NCBI GenBank assembly: GCA_035578905.1
Contig: JAQJVL010000147.1
Span: forward strand, 1,840,906 to 1,904,905
Length of the DNA stretch: 64,000 bases
Source of the DNA: Stictocephala bisonia
Lineage: Eukaryota; Arthropoda; Insecta; Hemiptera; Membracidae
Reading direction: 5' to 3'
Part shown: positions 12,125 through 25,054 of the stretch, one piece after another
Numbering within the stretch: position 1 is the stretch's first letter
How the letters are laid out: each line of letters starts with the position of its first letter
Translations under genes and position numbers: made by a program
Notes under the pieces: generated by a model
Database searches by the model: none
The model's input: the letters and a program-made list of their open reading frames with translations, nothing else
Told to the model about the DNA's origin: nothing

Positions 12125-15100
12125 AATGATTCCACCTAAAGTTACCATATTGTTCTCACGGCTAATGTGTTGATCTGACGATGTTTATCCTTCGTTGAAT
12201 GTTGATTAATGTTTTTCCTTCAATATCAGCTGTTGTGACAGTTGTTCATTTAGATTTTTATCAGTTTACAATGGAAATACTGATATATTACATTTAATTA
12301 CCTAGACACAACACTTACCAAAAATTATTAAATTTATATTTTGATCCCGTAGTAAAGTAGAGATAAATATTCAATAAAAGTAAGCGAAATTTATACTTTA
12401 CTCGTAAATAGAGTTGTTAGTTAACAGTAAAATTCACGGTTTGTTTTTTACAATATAGTGTTTTGAAAAATTATACAAGGTGGTGGCTAGTATCAGTTTC
12501 AGAGACGAATGTGTTTTGGTGTTTCATTTAACTTACCAACGTCCACAACATTAATCTGTCCACAAAATACTTTATCCCTTCTAGCCGCTAAAGAAATAAT
12601 ATTTTATTTAACACTGTTACGCTACAATGATGTTTTAAATATAGCTTTTTATGTGGTTAACAGAGTAGGCCTATATTTTTAGTAGCTACTTCTAGTGGCC
12701 ATGAAAAGTCAGAGGAGCACTTTGGAAGTCTGTGACCGGAAAGTTGTAACACCCAACTTCCGGCCTTCACGGCGGCACTTCACTTAATGTACAGGCACGT
12801 TGGTGGAACAATACAATAATGAGCCTGTAAACGCTGGTTGGGAGAAAATATATTCTGTTGCTTTTATATCTCTGTGGTAGATCTTGTAATGTGCAGCGTA
12901 TTTAGAGAAGTTAGACAATTGTTGTGCCAATAGAAATATTGAGACATTTTAGAATTTAGACAGGACTGGATTCGTCAGCCACATTGGATCTATTCTCCAA
13001 AAGACGAATGTCACACAATAAAGTCGATATTTTATGTAGTTATTCTGATAAAATTATAAATGATTTGTTATTTTGTAGTTATTGTAATGGTGAATGCTGA
13101 TCGCCTAGCTCATTTTAATTTTGTATTGTAATGTTTAAGATATTAATAGTGATCGTTAAAAAAATAGTTGAAATGAAAACACCAGAAAATCATAGAAATA
13201 AAATCAATAAACATTAAGCATTTATTTATACAAGTACCGTATTTGTAAAAAAAAAGAAACGCTTCAAATAACTTACAGAGAGTCTATAAATGTACTTGAT
13301 TAAAAAAAATGTACATTGGTCTTATGAAGCACAGATCCGTGCAAGCCGGAACATCAGATTTATGAATAACCGCCCTTAAATAAGGCTTCGTGCACTTTTT
13401 TAAGGGCTCATAAGTTGTTAGCATGGAATGTAGGAATACGTATTTTTATCGATAACCTAACATTTCCTTAAATACAGCTTATTCGTTTTTGTTCTATTTT
13501 ATTTTTTAAGAATCTTCCTTTTCGGCATTTCCACTGACCTAGTTCAGTTTTTAGAGAACTGTTCAACATGTTATTAAACATGTTGTTTGAATGGTTTCGT
13601 TATGTTAACATCTACAGTTTAGTTTTGATGTTGTATGTAGTCTATCAATGTCCCTATATGGTAGTATAGTTTATTTTTGTCAACAAGTGTATTAAGTTAA
13701 GACACTAATAAAACAATGTTTGAAATTATTTGATTTTTTTTGTTCCAGATAAGCTAGTTAATTCTTTTTCTTTTTCCTGTTTAAGTATTGTTATTTTCTG
13801 TTAATTTTTGTTGTATCCTTAATATTGTTTCTTAATAATCCTCGTTAACTTATTTACTTTCTTCAATTAGCTATTATCCTTCAAGCTTCCTTTAAGTTCC
13901 TGTTCTACATTGGTTCAATTATAGTCAAGGCAAAGGCATATTTTCCTTTTAAGTAAATTACTATTGTTATTGTAACATTTTAGTTTTCAATTTTTTTTAT
14001 ACTTAACAGATTTTATGGTGTAAACTATGAAATTTATTGTTATGTTGCCAGCTAAATTGTTTTCATTCTCGTTATTTTCTACAGTTACATTATTTATAGC
14101 TGATATGTCTGTTGTCTTACAACCTTTACTAAATGTAGTACCTTTAACCTGTACAAAATAAAATTCTCGTAATAAGATCTCTCATCATCACTCTCATCAA
14201 CGTTATACTGAAGATATATTAAGATCATAGAGTGTCTAGGTTTACGCAATAATAGTCTGGTCAACCACCTGCATCAGCTCTAACCTAAATTCTTAGTGTT
14301 TACAAGAGGTTAAGAAAGCGTGATGGCCTCAGAAACTGTTGGAGCTTGACGTTCGCTACTTACCCGCGACAGCTCTGGAACAGTTTTATTACCATCAGTG
14401 ACACCACAAGAACTGTAATTACAATGTATTTACAGTTTGGCCTTCGTGAAAAAATACCTGTTCCCGGGATAATATAGGCTTGGAACTGTTTTATTACAAC
14501 AGTGACCCAGAGAAAGACAAATTAAAACGAATTGAATGTAACGAGCAGATAAGATTAAGCATTAATTATGAATTTAAAGCATTATTTGATGGGAAAAGTA
14601 ACTATAGTCATAAAGTTATTGTTATTCCTGATTTAGTTAAGTTTGGAAATACATTTATTAAACATTTATTTGTGTTATATTTAAAATAAAGCGTCAAGCA
14701 AGAATCACTGTTTATTCAACAATATGGGTCGGACGTATATAAAAAAACTTGTCCAGATATAAATCTTTGGAACATATGATTACAGAGAGTGACTAAAACT
14801 AGGGATTCATATGGGTATAGTTGATGGCAGAGATGGATAATTACTAATTATAGATAAGATAACGATTGCACGTTGATGTATACCGTAGCAGTCATGAAGT
14901 GACAGTGACGACACCTTCAACAACGTGGAATCTTCTTGTTTATTGCCAAATCGTGTTCAGGAGAAAAACAGTTTCGCAGCAGTAAATCATAAAAATCAGT
15001 TATGTCCACCGAACTAAAGCAATAACATCTTACAGCTATGTCTCGGCCTGGCATCTTACAGCACCGTAAACGGGTTTTTTATTTACGATATGTATTTAAT

Positions 15101-15857
15101 ATATAATAATAAGTGGTTAATATACAGCTAAACATATTAGGATAATTTTGAAATTACATATGAAACTATTAGACTAATTTAGTTTAAAAGCGCATTCAGA
15201 ATTGTTAAATATAAAAAAACAAATAGTACACCATCAGTTAAACATATTTTCAATGCTTAAAGTATACTAATGAATTAGATTTACTATTTTTCACTAAAAT
15301 ATGCGTACACATTTATTCAAAATAAAATTAATAAATATGCCGTAATGTTACAAAATAGATCAAGGTTAGAAATCATGCAAATAATTCAAGTAACCTGACT
15401 TCTACTTGCAGTTAAAGCAACATTCACTATGAAGTAAGGTTACTGAAAAAGAGGACAATTATCTAAGTGTGTAGGTAGGCCAGTGGGTAGGGCTATCATT
15501 AGTTTAGGGGTAGGCCTATATACGGTTATACGATCAGACATATGTAGAATGTTATACGAACAAACAGAATAAGTACCGTATGAATGATATTCTTTTTGTA
15601 GCATTTATATCTTTCTACTATGTATTGATCAAATATTGTCTTCTACATTTAACATTATAAAATTAGCGCAGTTTATTTTTTGATTTAGAAAAGCTGTTTG
15701 TGTCTAACAATTTATGTAATGAAGGTAAACCTAATTGATTAGATCTATTTTTTGGATTAGCTCAATTAGAAATTCGGGAAATGTTGTATTTGTGACCGAA
15801 AATAACTATTTTAAATTTTAACTTTTAGGAAAACAAAGGAAGAATATATTCCCCCCC
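12125..15857. other. Non-coding stretch with one hairpin
   Basis: No gene is recognised over 3.7 kb. Small + strand frames (for example 14,480-14,689) have no family features. A stable hairpin is listed separately at 12,736-12,763. The segment 14,240-14,420 has moderate GC but no open frame of note. Confidence 0.5.
12736..12763. repeat. Hairpin, GC-rich stem
   Basis: CCGGAAAGTTG and CAACTTCCGG face each other across TAACACC, giving a ten-pair stem with one unpaired A. No U run follows and no gene precedes it, so a terminator role is not supported. Confidence 0.7.
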
Positions 15858-16460
15858 CCAACTTTTATTACTAGGAAACCCGTTAAAATGTCGTAATTAT
15901 ATTTTAATACCTGTTTGACAGGAGTGTTTTACATAAATTAAAAGAATTCAGAATTTTAACTTTTCAAGAAAAAACGTTCTGATCAATTTCGTAAAAGAAC
16001 GTTTTCGGCTTCAAGAAATCGTAAAATTAATTGCTTGGTCACGTTGTAATTCTTATATAATGTACATACAGTTACGATACATTACTTTTGTATGCGTAAG
16101 TAAATGCAGTGATTTTAAATTGACACTGTTTCCTTGAAAAGTGGAAATTCTGGAATTTATAAAACTTATATAAAACATTTAAGTCAACCACGTATAAAAG
16201 CATAAAAGCAATACATTACCAACTTTTCGAAAAATAAAAGTGTACAGTTGATCCATAGTGAAACCTAGTTAAACTTTCGGTACTTTTTTGTTCCAGCTTG
16301 GATGAAAATTATTGAAACTAATAGTAACATTTAAAAATTTAAATTTAATAACGTACAATTAAGCGAAGAAAACAATGTTGTGATTGGACTTTTCATAGGT
16401 GTCTTATTTTCGTAATGAATAACCTTCAAACTCGAGTACACATAATTTCTGGACTAACAG
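15858..16460. mobile_element. Palindromic MITE-like element, copy D (left end missing)
   Basis: The right arm is well preserved and ends CTTCAAACTCGAGTACACAT then AATTTCTGGAC. The left arm begins only at the internal segment CAACTTTTATTACTAGGAAA, directly after a short run of C. The TCGTAAAAGAACGTTTTCGG segment faces its counterpart across the centre. About 300 bases of left arm are therefore absent compared with copy C, through truncation or a deletion ending at the C run. Confidence 0.65.
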
Positions 16461-18272
16461 GTTTTGGGGGCCTCTTTCTTACATAGGGAGTTAATTCATA
16501 TGTAAAAAAATGTTCGCGTGAATGGTTACGCTATGCTAAAATAGTAATAAAAGGATGGCAAATAGTAATAAAAGAACATTGCTTGCTGTTTTTCAGCGAG
16601 TGATGGCTGACTAGGGAATTAGTCAGTGTGTTTCACATATTCGAATGGGCTGAAACATAGCCTATACATAATATATTTAAAGTACTTTTGTTTATCTGAA
16701 GGTCTTTCAAATTTCATTAATAACCACGCAAGTGGATCTCGAAGGATAGTTGTCTAACATTATATTAATGCAAAGTAAAGAAAATTCCATGCAATAAATT
16801 TATGGTACTGTGATGTACTTTATTGAGTCAGGTGTCCCACAAAGAACGGAAGCATTACAAGTGGCCGTAGTCGCATTTGAAGGTGCTCTTGACGACGATC
16901 AACTCGATTGCTTATGTATTGATCAAATGTTTGCCGAGCGATCTTTGACCAGCTGTGCTTGTCATCTCCGAGTCGATCAGAAAGTGTCACATTGGACGGG
17001 AAAGTGACAAGTCAAGTGGGATGAATATTTGACTGTCATCACTCTTACTTGAGTAGCACAATCCGTTTCAGTGTTTTAGGTAGAATTCATTGAAACATTT
17101 AACTGTTGCGATATACTCGATGGTATAGTTTGATCAAATGTCTTCAAATATATAACGGAATTTTTAAATAAACCGAAACCTAACTTAATGTTTTTGTAAA
17201 TATCACATGTTGAGGGCTCTTTAAGATTTTTTAACAGGAACAACAAAATTATGGTGCCTATGACTTCCATTAGAACGTAATTGGGTAAAATCTGATGGGT
17301 AGAAAAGTGGGGGAGAGTAAAATTCGTAATATCTTTATTTGTTATCAGACTACAGTAACAATTTTCGAGGTATACAAATTAAACTGAAATATAATGTTTG
17401 CATGGCAAAACTTCGTCTACAGATATATGTTGACGGCGAGAAGGGAGTGTTTGTACACATCAAACTGTTGTGGACAACTGATTATTAGATATGAAATTTC
17501 TTTCAAATACATTACTTGTAATGCTTATAGATTCAGATGTCAATTTACAACGCAACACATTTCAATTGTATTAAAATAGTTTGTGTTGTAAAATTCATCA
17601 ATCATGACTAAAACTAAACAAGTTAAATATGAACATTTTCAAATTTTTATAAATAAATTCAATAATATGGAATGAATTTACCCTCTCAACTGGCCATGAC
17701 AATATCACTAGTACGAAACACTAAATGGACACAGATTTATCACAAAATAATCAGATTCTGACCTTAAAATTAGTTTAGGTTATTGAAACCATCGAATACA
17801 TTTTGTTCGTTTGCTGACACTCATTATAGCGAGTCGAAAGACCACTCGTGCACGGGAATTATTCTGAATATCATCGACTAACTCGTAATTTCCGTTTCAT
17901 TTTGATTTTCCTGATTCAACCATTCATACCAATCAGTCATACAACAAACTGCACAGAACCAGAGAGCGTCTTCATATTTGGTTAGGAATATGCAAATAAT
18001 ACAACTTTTAATCAAAACTTTTTTAAACAACTTGAACCCAACCTTGACACAGTCAACGGAGGATTTTTTTCTCTAAAACGTGCACCCAATTCCATTTGAT
18101 TTGAAAGGGGTCTTTTTCGGAATGTCCTCGCATTTGGTAAAGTTTGTCTACTAAGTCTAGAACTACACTTAACTTACAAACAATGTACCTTTGATATTGG
18201 TCACCTGTTTCTGACATGTAAGAAAATAATACTCGTTATTGCTATAGTTGTCAATCGGCGCTTTCTTATATG
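16461..18272. other. Non-coding stretch
   Basis: No gene is recognised. The + frame at 16,810-17,007 and the frames at 17,076-17,579 lack splice context and family features. Confidence 0.45.
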
Positions 18273-18327
18273 TAGGTTAGGTTAGGTTGTAAGCACTTCC
18301 ACCAGGGGTTTTTAGGTTAGGTTAGGA
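18273..18327 (+). repeat. Two short (TTAGG)3 tracts
   Basis: TAGGTTAGGTTAGGTT occurs at 18,273-18,288 and TTTAGGTTAGGTTAGG at 18,311-18,326. TTAGG is the ancestral arthropod telomere repeat. Tracts this short are interstitial remnants or chance. Confidence 0.7.
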
Positions 18328-18412
18328 TTGAATGACTTTTAGTCGACGTGTTACTGATAAATGTAAACTTGATACTTCGTTTGACGACTTTTATTGGTAA
18401 ACAAATGCGGAT

Positions 18413-18571
18413 ATGTTTTGTAAAAGACCCAATGAAAGCAAGCAAGAACCATCATTGCAACACACCATCAGAGGATGGGACGGAAAGGGACAATTTTTCA
18501 AACGACTAAGCACTTCAGATAATAATATACCAAAAACAAAGATGGCTACTCTGGCACTGGCTCAGTATTGA
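18413..18571 (+). CDS. Small open frame of 52 codons, unrecognised
   Basis: The frame opens with ATG TTT TGT AAA AGA directly after an in-frame TAA and closes at TGA (18,569-18,571). The product is basic and polar (it includes RGWDGKGQFFKRLSTSDNN). No domain, signal peptide or membrane segment is visible, and no family is recognised. It could be a fragment of a decayed transposase or a chance frame. There are no clear splice signals or promoter. I list it only because its composition is less biased than that of the neighbouring chance frames. Confidence 0.12.
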   Translation: MFCKRPNESKQEPSLQHTIRGWDGKGQFFKRLSTSDNNIPKTKMATLALAQY

Positions 18572-19084
18572 ATTGCTAAAAAAATACTTAGGACCTATTT
18601 TATTCAGCTTATTTGGCCGTGTAAGCATTTTTCAACTACTACTTGCAGGATACACGAATGGAAATAAATACTTGATGTAATGGACGAAAGAATGAGCCTC
18701 AAGGCATGTCGGTGTGACGTTGAGGCATTTATGTAATACATAAACCCAATGGTAATCGCTTTGTTCCCTCAAACAATGTGACAGTTAGGATCAATAAACA
18801 TGTTAGAAAACGATCTTACTTAATCATAATAGCAAGTAGCTTTATGTTGTGTCTGACGTTTTAATGTTATCTCTGACCTTAGGGTGACATTCTTTTAGCG
18901 TGCCTTGATTAACTAAGACTCATGCGTCGGTTGAGAAACTAAAAACCCATATCCTTTTTATGGATGTGTTTTTTCCCCAACGTTTAGTATATTTCTTTTT
19001 GATAGTGTGACATTTTTATATGACTTTTCTATTAACTGCTCTAACGCCTTCCTTATGGGCACCATCATCTCTTCATATAATCGA
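18572..19084. other. Non-coding stretch
   Basis: Nothing is recognised. Confidence 0.45.
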
Positions 19085-19600
19085 TTGTATATATAAACTG
19101 GCTGACAGCACTACGGAGTCCCTACACTTGCATACCCTTCCCTCCGTTGGTCTCTAAACCAGCACATCAATATAAAAGTTTAGCCAGTTGCCGTTCTCCT
19201 AGATAGCACAGTTTTATTGTCTAGAAACAATTATAAGTCCACTTTAAGGGTATATAAAGTAGTGCAATAATGTCAGAGTTAGAAGAAATGACCTTTAACT
19301 TTTCAAAATGAAAAATATATTAGCCAAGCTTTTATGCCATATTTATGTTTCCTTTTTATATCCGATCTTTGAAATAAATTATTAAAATACATTAACACCA
19401 ATGTTATTATGGCAAAAAGAAACGTTGAGGTTTCATTTCTACACCTTAGGAATGGAATTTCGAGAAATCCTTTTTAGTAAGTCTCTATGATACAAAAGAT
19501 AACTTCCCCATCTAATTTCATCAAAATCTGTTTAGTGATTCGGGAGATTTGTGATGATGAGTACATCATTTTTGGATTTTATATACTATCAAGATTAATA
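19085..19600. mobile_element. Dispersed repeat family R1, copy 2 (uninterrupted)
   Basis: It begins near CTGGCTGACAGCACTACGG and ends TTTTTGGATTTTATATACT. It aligns by eye with 831-1250 plus 1605-1625. The 3' part contains CATCAAAATCTGTTTAGTGA and TTCGGGAGATTTGTGATGAT, a tail type frequent in insect RTE-like and SINE-like repeats. No open frame is conserved between the two copies. Confidence 0.55.
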
Positions 19601-22439
19601 GGATGGATGGACATTAAGGTATATAACTGTGAACATATTGCCGGCGTGTTGTAAAAGATAATTATTTTGAAAGCATATTTGGATACTGTAAAAAGAGGTT
19701 ATCAACGACTTTTCTATCCATTATTGATTTGTAAGACGCTGATCGTAGATATATAGGTGAATATGTTATTTGAATGTATCAAAATGTTATTTGAATGTAA
19801 CAATAATTCCTCTAATTGAGAGAAAAATAAAGAATTTATTATTATTATTATTATTATATGAGAGGCGAATGGGAGTGATGAGTGGATATGGTCGAGTGTA
19901 GTCTAGTTACTAACTAGGGTCGACTATTTTTCAGAAAGAGCCATTTATTAATAGCCCAACAGCCAGGGAAATAGAATTTAGAGTATCTATTCTGGGGTTA
20001 TTGTCTGTATGGGCGTTCTCAAACTAATTTATTGATCATTAATTATAATATAGGCCCACTAAATAGAAAAATATTGAGGGATATTTCAAATTTACAGTTA
20101 ATTGCTCATAAAATAATAAAAGTAGTACGGCTGCATTAAAATTGTGTTAGACATTAGTGTTTCTTATTATAGAATGTAATTGGATGAACCTATTATTACC
20201 ATATTAAAGAGGATGTGCTAAAACAATTTAACTGAGGGGCAACAATTTTAAAATATGAATCCAACATTATTTACGATAATTTGAACGTATTTTACTCTCT
20301 TTAGATACTCACTGGTTTATAATATCATGACAATCATTTATATTTTCTATATATTAATTAATTTGAATTTACATGGTTGTGTTTGTGTTTATTATTATTA
20401 AGAACAGCGATTTTCTTTCTTATGTGGCTTTCTTATGATCGAACTTTTAATGTAAATGTACATTTTATTAAAACAAAACTATTCGCGTACTCTAAAAGTA
20501 AGTCTGTCGACATATTATACGATAGTAAACTATAACATCTTGTGCGATATTTTTGACATTGTTTAAAATCTTATATCATTGATTATGGTTGCTATATCAA
20601 AATTTAGTATGTTTAGACATTTGTTTTCAGCTTTTACTCCAGATTTTAACATTAGAAAGTCAATAATAGAAACCCTAGCTACATTCCTGTTACAAACAGC
20701 CTTAGTTCAGAGTGAATTCTGACAGAGTGGTAAATATGACTGACAATTTACTTTCGCTTCCCGGTAATCGCCGTTAGGTCTAACGACTTAACAGTAACAT
20801 TTCACTACCTACTACAGGCAAGGACAACTTAACAGGGTTAAATCCTTAACCGATTTATCATTTTCATTATATTTTTACTGAATTAGATTTTATATTCGAA
20901 CGCAGAGAGCACCTCATAGCGTTTATTGGTAAGTCACTAATTGTGAATTTTCAGAACACTATTAATTGATGGTTGAGTAATTACTGTACTAAATGAAGGC
21001 CATCGAGTACAATGAAATTCGTATAACTAGTTCAGAATTTAAAATTTATAAATGAGTGCTGTTGTGGAATTCGAATGAAGTATTATTGTTATGTCTGATA
21101 CCAAACTCTGTTTAGAAACCTTTATTAATGACTTGTTGATTAACCTTTAGAGAAAAGATTCTCTGATCTAGGCATCTGATCAGGCGTCTCTGATTTGTCC
21201 ACCAAACCGACTTATTGTTTACTAAAATTTGATGGCGACAAATTTTCTTCCTCAGCCAGTAATATTGTAGTCGGTGTAGTCGAAAACTTCCAGTGTACAG
21301 TATTTGGTAGTCGTTGGGATTTAAAACTCGATCGACAACGCTCATATTGGAATTATTTGTCATAATGGCCATTGTTTGTAAATAATAAATAGGCTTTGAT
21401 TTAAAATACCGAAAAAAACTAAAGACAATTGAAGTAGTTTTCTGAAGAAAACATATACTGGTCAATTTGTTGTTTATGTTTTATAAATCGATTTACCATC
21501 AGTTAACGCTACTATAATCATGTTGGAAAACGAGTTTATAAGTAACACTTTTATCCGTGGGAAGACGAGCTATCAACTGCTGTACAGAGATAGAGTGAGT
21601 GTGATTAGTCTGAGTTAGTATGGTTTGACTGTGTTTACTTATTAGTATTGGTAATAAATGTATAAACATCCAGGCCTCGTCAAAATGACTGTCTTTTAAC
21701 TATACAAAACCTATAACCATAAACCTATCTCGATACAGGCCTAAAATGTGCTTTGTTAGGTATGTCAGTTACAAATAGGTCATGATTCATAATTGCATTT
21801 ATGATTACATAACATATGAGTCATCTCTAATGACATATCTCCAGTTGTGTCGGGATCAAACTTTATAGCACGCTGGTGCTCATAGCGTCTCATCAAGTCA
21901 TTAATTACATATTTGCTAAGTATCCTAGCCCCGTTTGGCAAATTCTACCAACACATTTTCTCTTCTCTTCTAAATATCTTCCATAACGAACACCACCTGT
22001 ATATGTACACCATATTTTAAAAAGTGGCAGATTATTTTAATGACAACAAACACGGTCACTTTTGCTTCATTAAGCTACTAACTTAATGGACTACATCTTG
22101 CATTAATACTTTGACTGATATCTACTGTAAATCCTGTGGTACGCGGTTGATTGCCACGACATATGCTTATTCCCTATGGTTAGATAAATAACTCGTTTGA
22201 TATCAAACTAAATCATTTTAGTTTAGGGATACATTTGTAGTGTTGCAATATGTTTACATACAAAAATGATACAACGTTGAAACAAATTCGTTTTTGTTCT
22301 TGTGTTTCTACACAATATAATATTTCTGAAAATTAGATAATTAGTAATCTTTTATTTATTCTTAGAGCCAATAAACAAAGGCACACCAGAAGCACACTAT
22401 CTAGCATAGACTTTGATAGTGTTGATACTAGAGGGTTCC
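19601..22439. other. Non-coding stretch
   Basis: A (TTA)n microsatellite lies at about 19,838-19,857. A - strand frame at 21,112-21,465 (117 codons) has a balanced composition but no recognisable domain, and it begins in AT-rich low-complexity sequence. It may be a decayed element. Otherwise nothing is recognised. Confidence 0.45.
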
Positions 22440-22923
22440 AGACATGTCCCCAGGAGCTACTGGCCCAGGCTAGTACAGTGCTACTGACCCACCCACCCTT
22501 CCAGACTTGTCCAGGGCTACTGGCCCAGACTAGTACAGTGCTACTGACCCACCCACCATCCCAGACATGTCCAGAGCTACTGGCCCAGACTAGTACAGTG
22601 CTACTGACCCACCCACCATCCCAGACATGTCTAGGTGCTACTGGCCCAGACTAGTAGAGTGCTACTGACCCACCCACCATCCCAGACATGTCTAGGTGCT
22701 ACTGGCCCAGACTAGTACAGTGCTACTGACCCACCCACCATCCCAGACATGTCCCCAGGAGCTACTGGCCCAGACTAGTACAGTGCTACTGACCCACCCA
22801 CCCTCCCAGACATGTCCAGAGCTACTGGCCCAGACTAGTACAGTGCTACTGACCCACCCACCACCCCAGACATGTCTAGGAGCTACTGGCCCAGGCTAGT
22901 ACAGTGTTACTGACCCACCCAAG
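22440..22923. repeat. ~60-bp GC-rich minisatellite, eight copies
   Basis: The unit contains AGCTACTGGCCCAGACTAGT, ACAGTGCTACTGACCCACCC and ACCATCCCAGACATGTCC. Units vary from about 58 to 63 bp through changes in the CCAGAG / CCCCAGGAG / TAGGTG joint, so no frame is kept across the array. It is followed by a tandem 14-mer (AGGATTAAATAGCA, twice). GC content is well above that of the surroundings. Confidence 0.9.
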
Positions 22924-23395
22924 GATTAAATAGCAAAGGATTAAATAGCAACCCTATTGAAGATAAGTGTAAAACGAGTTTGCTGGTTTTGGAATTGGAT
23001 AAAGTCACAATATCAATAATAGTTGCTATGAATTAAATGAGGTTTTGTATGATAATATCTAACTCCAAAAGATGGTACTCACTAGACGTTCGTATAGAGC
23101 CTGATGTTTTCCCATGATAAATGATGATTCTCTAACATGATGTATACAGTATCTATCTTGGGAGCCCGAACTGAAGTTCCATAGAGGAGACGTACAGATA
23201 CAGCGTATCACTGTCGAGATTGTGAAAGATCTGACATCGTCCTTACGTCCTTATGTATCAACTAGTGGAGGATACATATGACTGACTGGCAAGAACCCTC
23301 GTTTATCAAATAGTAGTAGTATAGTACATATGTTACTGAAGTACGCAAGATATGAATGGTAAAGAGTAATAACGGTGCTGTCAAAGAATTTTCAA
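22924..23395. other. Non-coding or possible 5' UTR
   Basis: Moderate-GC sequence leads into the candidate exon at 23,396. No open frame of note occurs on the + strand. Confidence 0.3.
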
Positions 23396-23475
23396 ATGGC
23401 TCCTTTTCAAGGTCTAACTGATATAGTCGCAGACGAATGTGGTGAACATTTCCCAACCGAGGGAAATCATGCAAG
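23396..23475 (+). CDS. Candidate first coding exon (weak)
   Basis: An ATG opens 26 clean codons starting MAPFQGLTDIVADEC and runs to ATGCAAG before a consensus donor GTAAGTG at 23,476. The exon would end in phase 2. It lies at the left edge of a ~400-base block of unusually high GC (23,400-23,800). No downstream exon, protein family or promoter was recognised, so this may be chance. The overlapping - strand frame (23,262-23,762) is longer but also matches nothing I know, and would then be a shadow. Confidence 0.2.
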
Positions 23476-23800
23476 GTAAGTGAAAAGGGAAAGTATGAGT
23501 ATTCTCGGCTCGGACTGGTGGCGGCCGTGCAAGATGGATTAGGGGTGACCAGCGGGCAGGCCAACGACCTGTGACCAACTCGATCTTGGAGGGCGAAGAA
23601 ACCGAGGCCGCTCATGCAGCAGACCGCTGATGATACGGTATGAATTGGGCCGACCATGGAATATGGGTAATTAACAGGTGGAACTGCGCTGGAGTCCATC
23701 ATGAGTGGATTGGCAAGGTTTAGTCCGCACTGGAATGGAAAAGGACGTTCGCCTCTGGACAAGCCCTCCGCCTTGTAACCTTACGGAGTTGTCCTTCCCT
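23476..23800. other. GC-rich unidentified block
   Basis: The base composition is close to 50% GC, against roughly 32-35% nearby. Motifs include GGACTGGTGGCGGCCGTGC and GGAACTGCGCTGGAGTCCAT. It holds an open frame on the - strand with no recognised domain. Possible explanations are a promoter-proximal intron, an unrecognised element or an old insertion. Confidence 0.4.
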
Positions 23801-25054
23801 CTGTAACCTAACTATAGGCCAGGCTGAACAAGTTCCAAAAATGAATCAAAAAAAGGCAGTGGGCATACAAATTAGACATTAATACTAAATTAAAGTTTGA
23901 CTAATTCTTTAACAGCAGGCCTACATGAAAAAATATTGAAAATATTTTAAACTATAAGGTGGGAGGGGGGTAAAAGTGCTGCCAAGTTTTGTCAAAAAAA
24001 TAGAGTGTAAATAAATTGTAAATGGGAGTACTGTTTTTACTTTTTATCGGAATGGGTTTAGATTAATACTATAAACAATATTAAAATTAATGACATGTAT
24101 TACACACACATAATAAGGGTTGCGTTTTGAAAAATGGTAATTTCAAACATGAGACAGTTTTATGAATTAGTATTTCTTCGCTCTTTTATTTGCACAAACG
24201 TAATTTTTAATTTTTGCATTGCATCGTGCAATGTCGACATCAGTCAGCATGTTTGAAGCTAACACATTAACAATAGACATAAAAACAAAACTGAAAAACC
24301 AAACACTTCACTTTGTAACATTAACAGTTACGCACAATATTATCATGGGTATATGAGACCTCATAACGTCGATTTTTTAAATATCCTGACGTAAACTATT
24401 TTTGGGGCAAAAAACCTGCTTAGAATCTTAGAAGAACCTAAAAACAAATTTACATTAAGTAGCCTTTAACAAAAAAATGCGGTTATTTTTTTTAAAGTAG
24501 TAAACAAAAGTGCCCGGGACCATCAGACCCATGGTTACGGGCGCAGGGCTAGGAATGCCGAAGGGGGGACATCTTTGATGCACACGAGAAAAATACACCA
24601 CCCCATGACTTGAATAAATAATTATTCGAATAATATTTTTCAATGATTACTATCAAGAAAGTACTCCTAGGGTCATAATGTTATGGAAATTACAATTTCA
24701 TAGTAAACAAGCTTATGTCATAACTCCTACAAAGGATCAGTTAAAGGCCTATGTACTATGAGTAGGGTGAGTAGGTTAGCTGTCAAAGTTGTAAAATGTA
24801 TGAGCAGGATTTGGCTATCAGTGTTGAAAGTGGAGCGCAAGTGTACTTCCGTGTAAATACATGTGGTTTTAAATCAGCTGTAGTGGCAGACCTCGATAAC
24901 AAATCAAATTACTGGCACAAATATCCCAATTAATTGATATATCTATAGTAGGTATTATAATGAGGGGTATCAGGTAAAGTACAATAAATTAGATGAAACA
25001 TTTAAAACAAAAAACAAACTAAGAAAATATAAATATAAAGAAAGTTATAGTAAG
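23801..25054. other. Non-coding stretch
   Basis: Nothing is recognised. The - frame at 24,455-24,643 lacks support. Confidence 0.5.

Noticed and set aside
12736..12763. Hairpin as a transcription terminator
   Set aside because: No T run, no upstream gene, and the host is eukaryotic.
21112..21465. - strand frame of 117 codons as a gene
   Set aside because: No recognisable domain, an AT-rich low-complexity start and no splice context. Kept only as a remark in the stretch entry.
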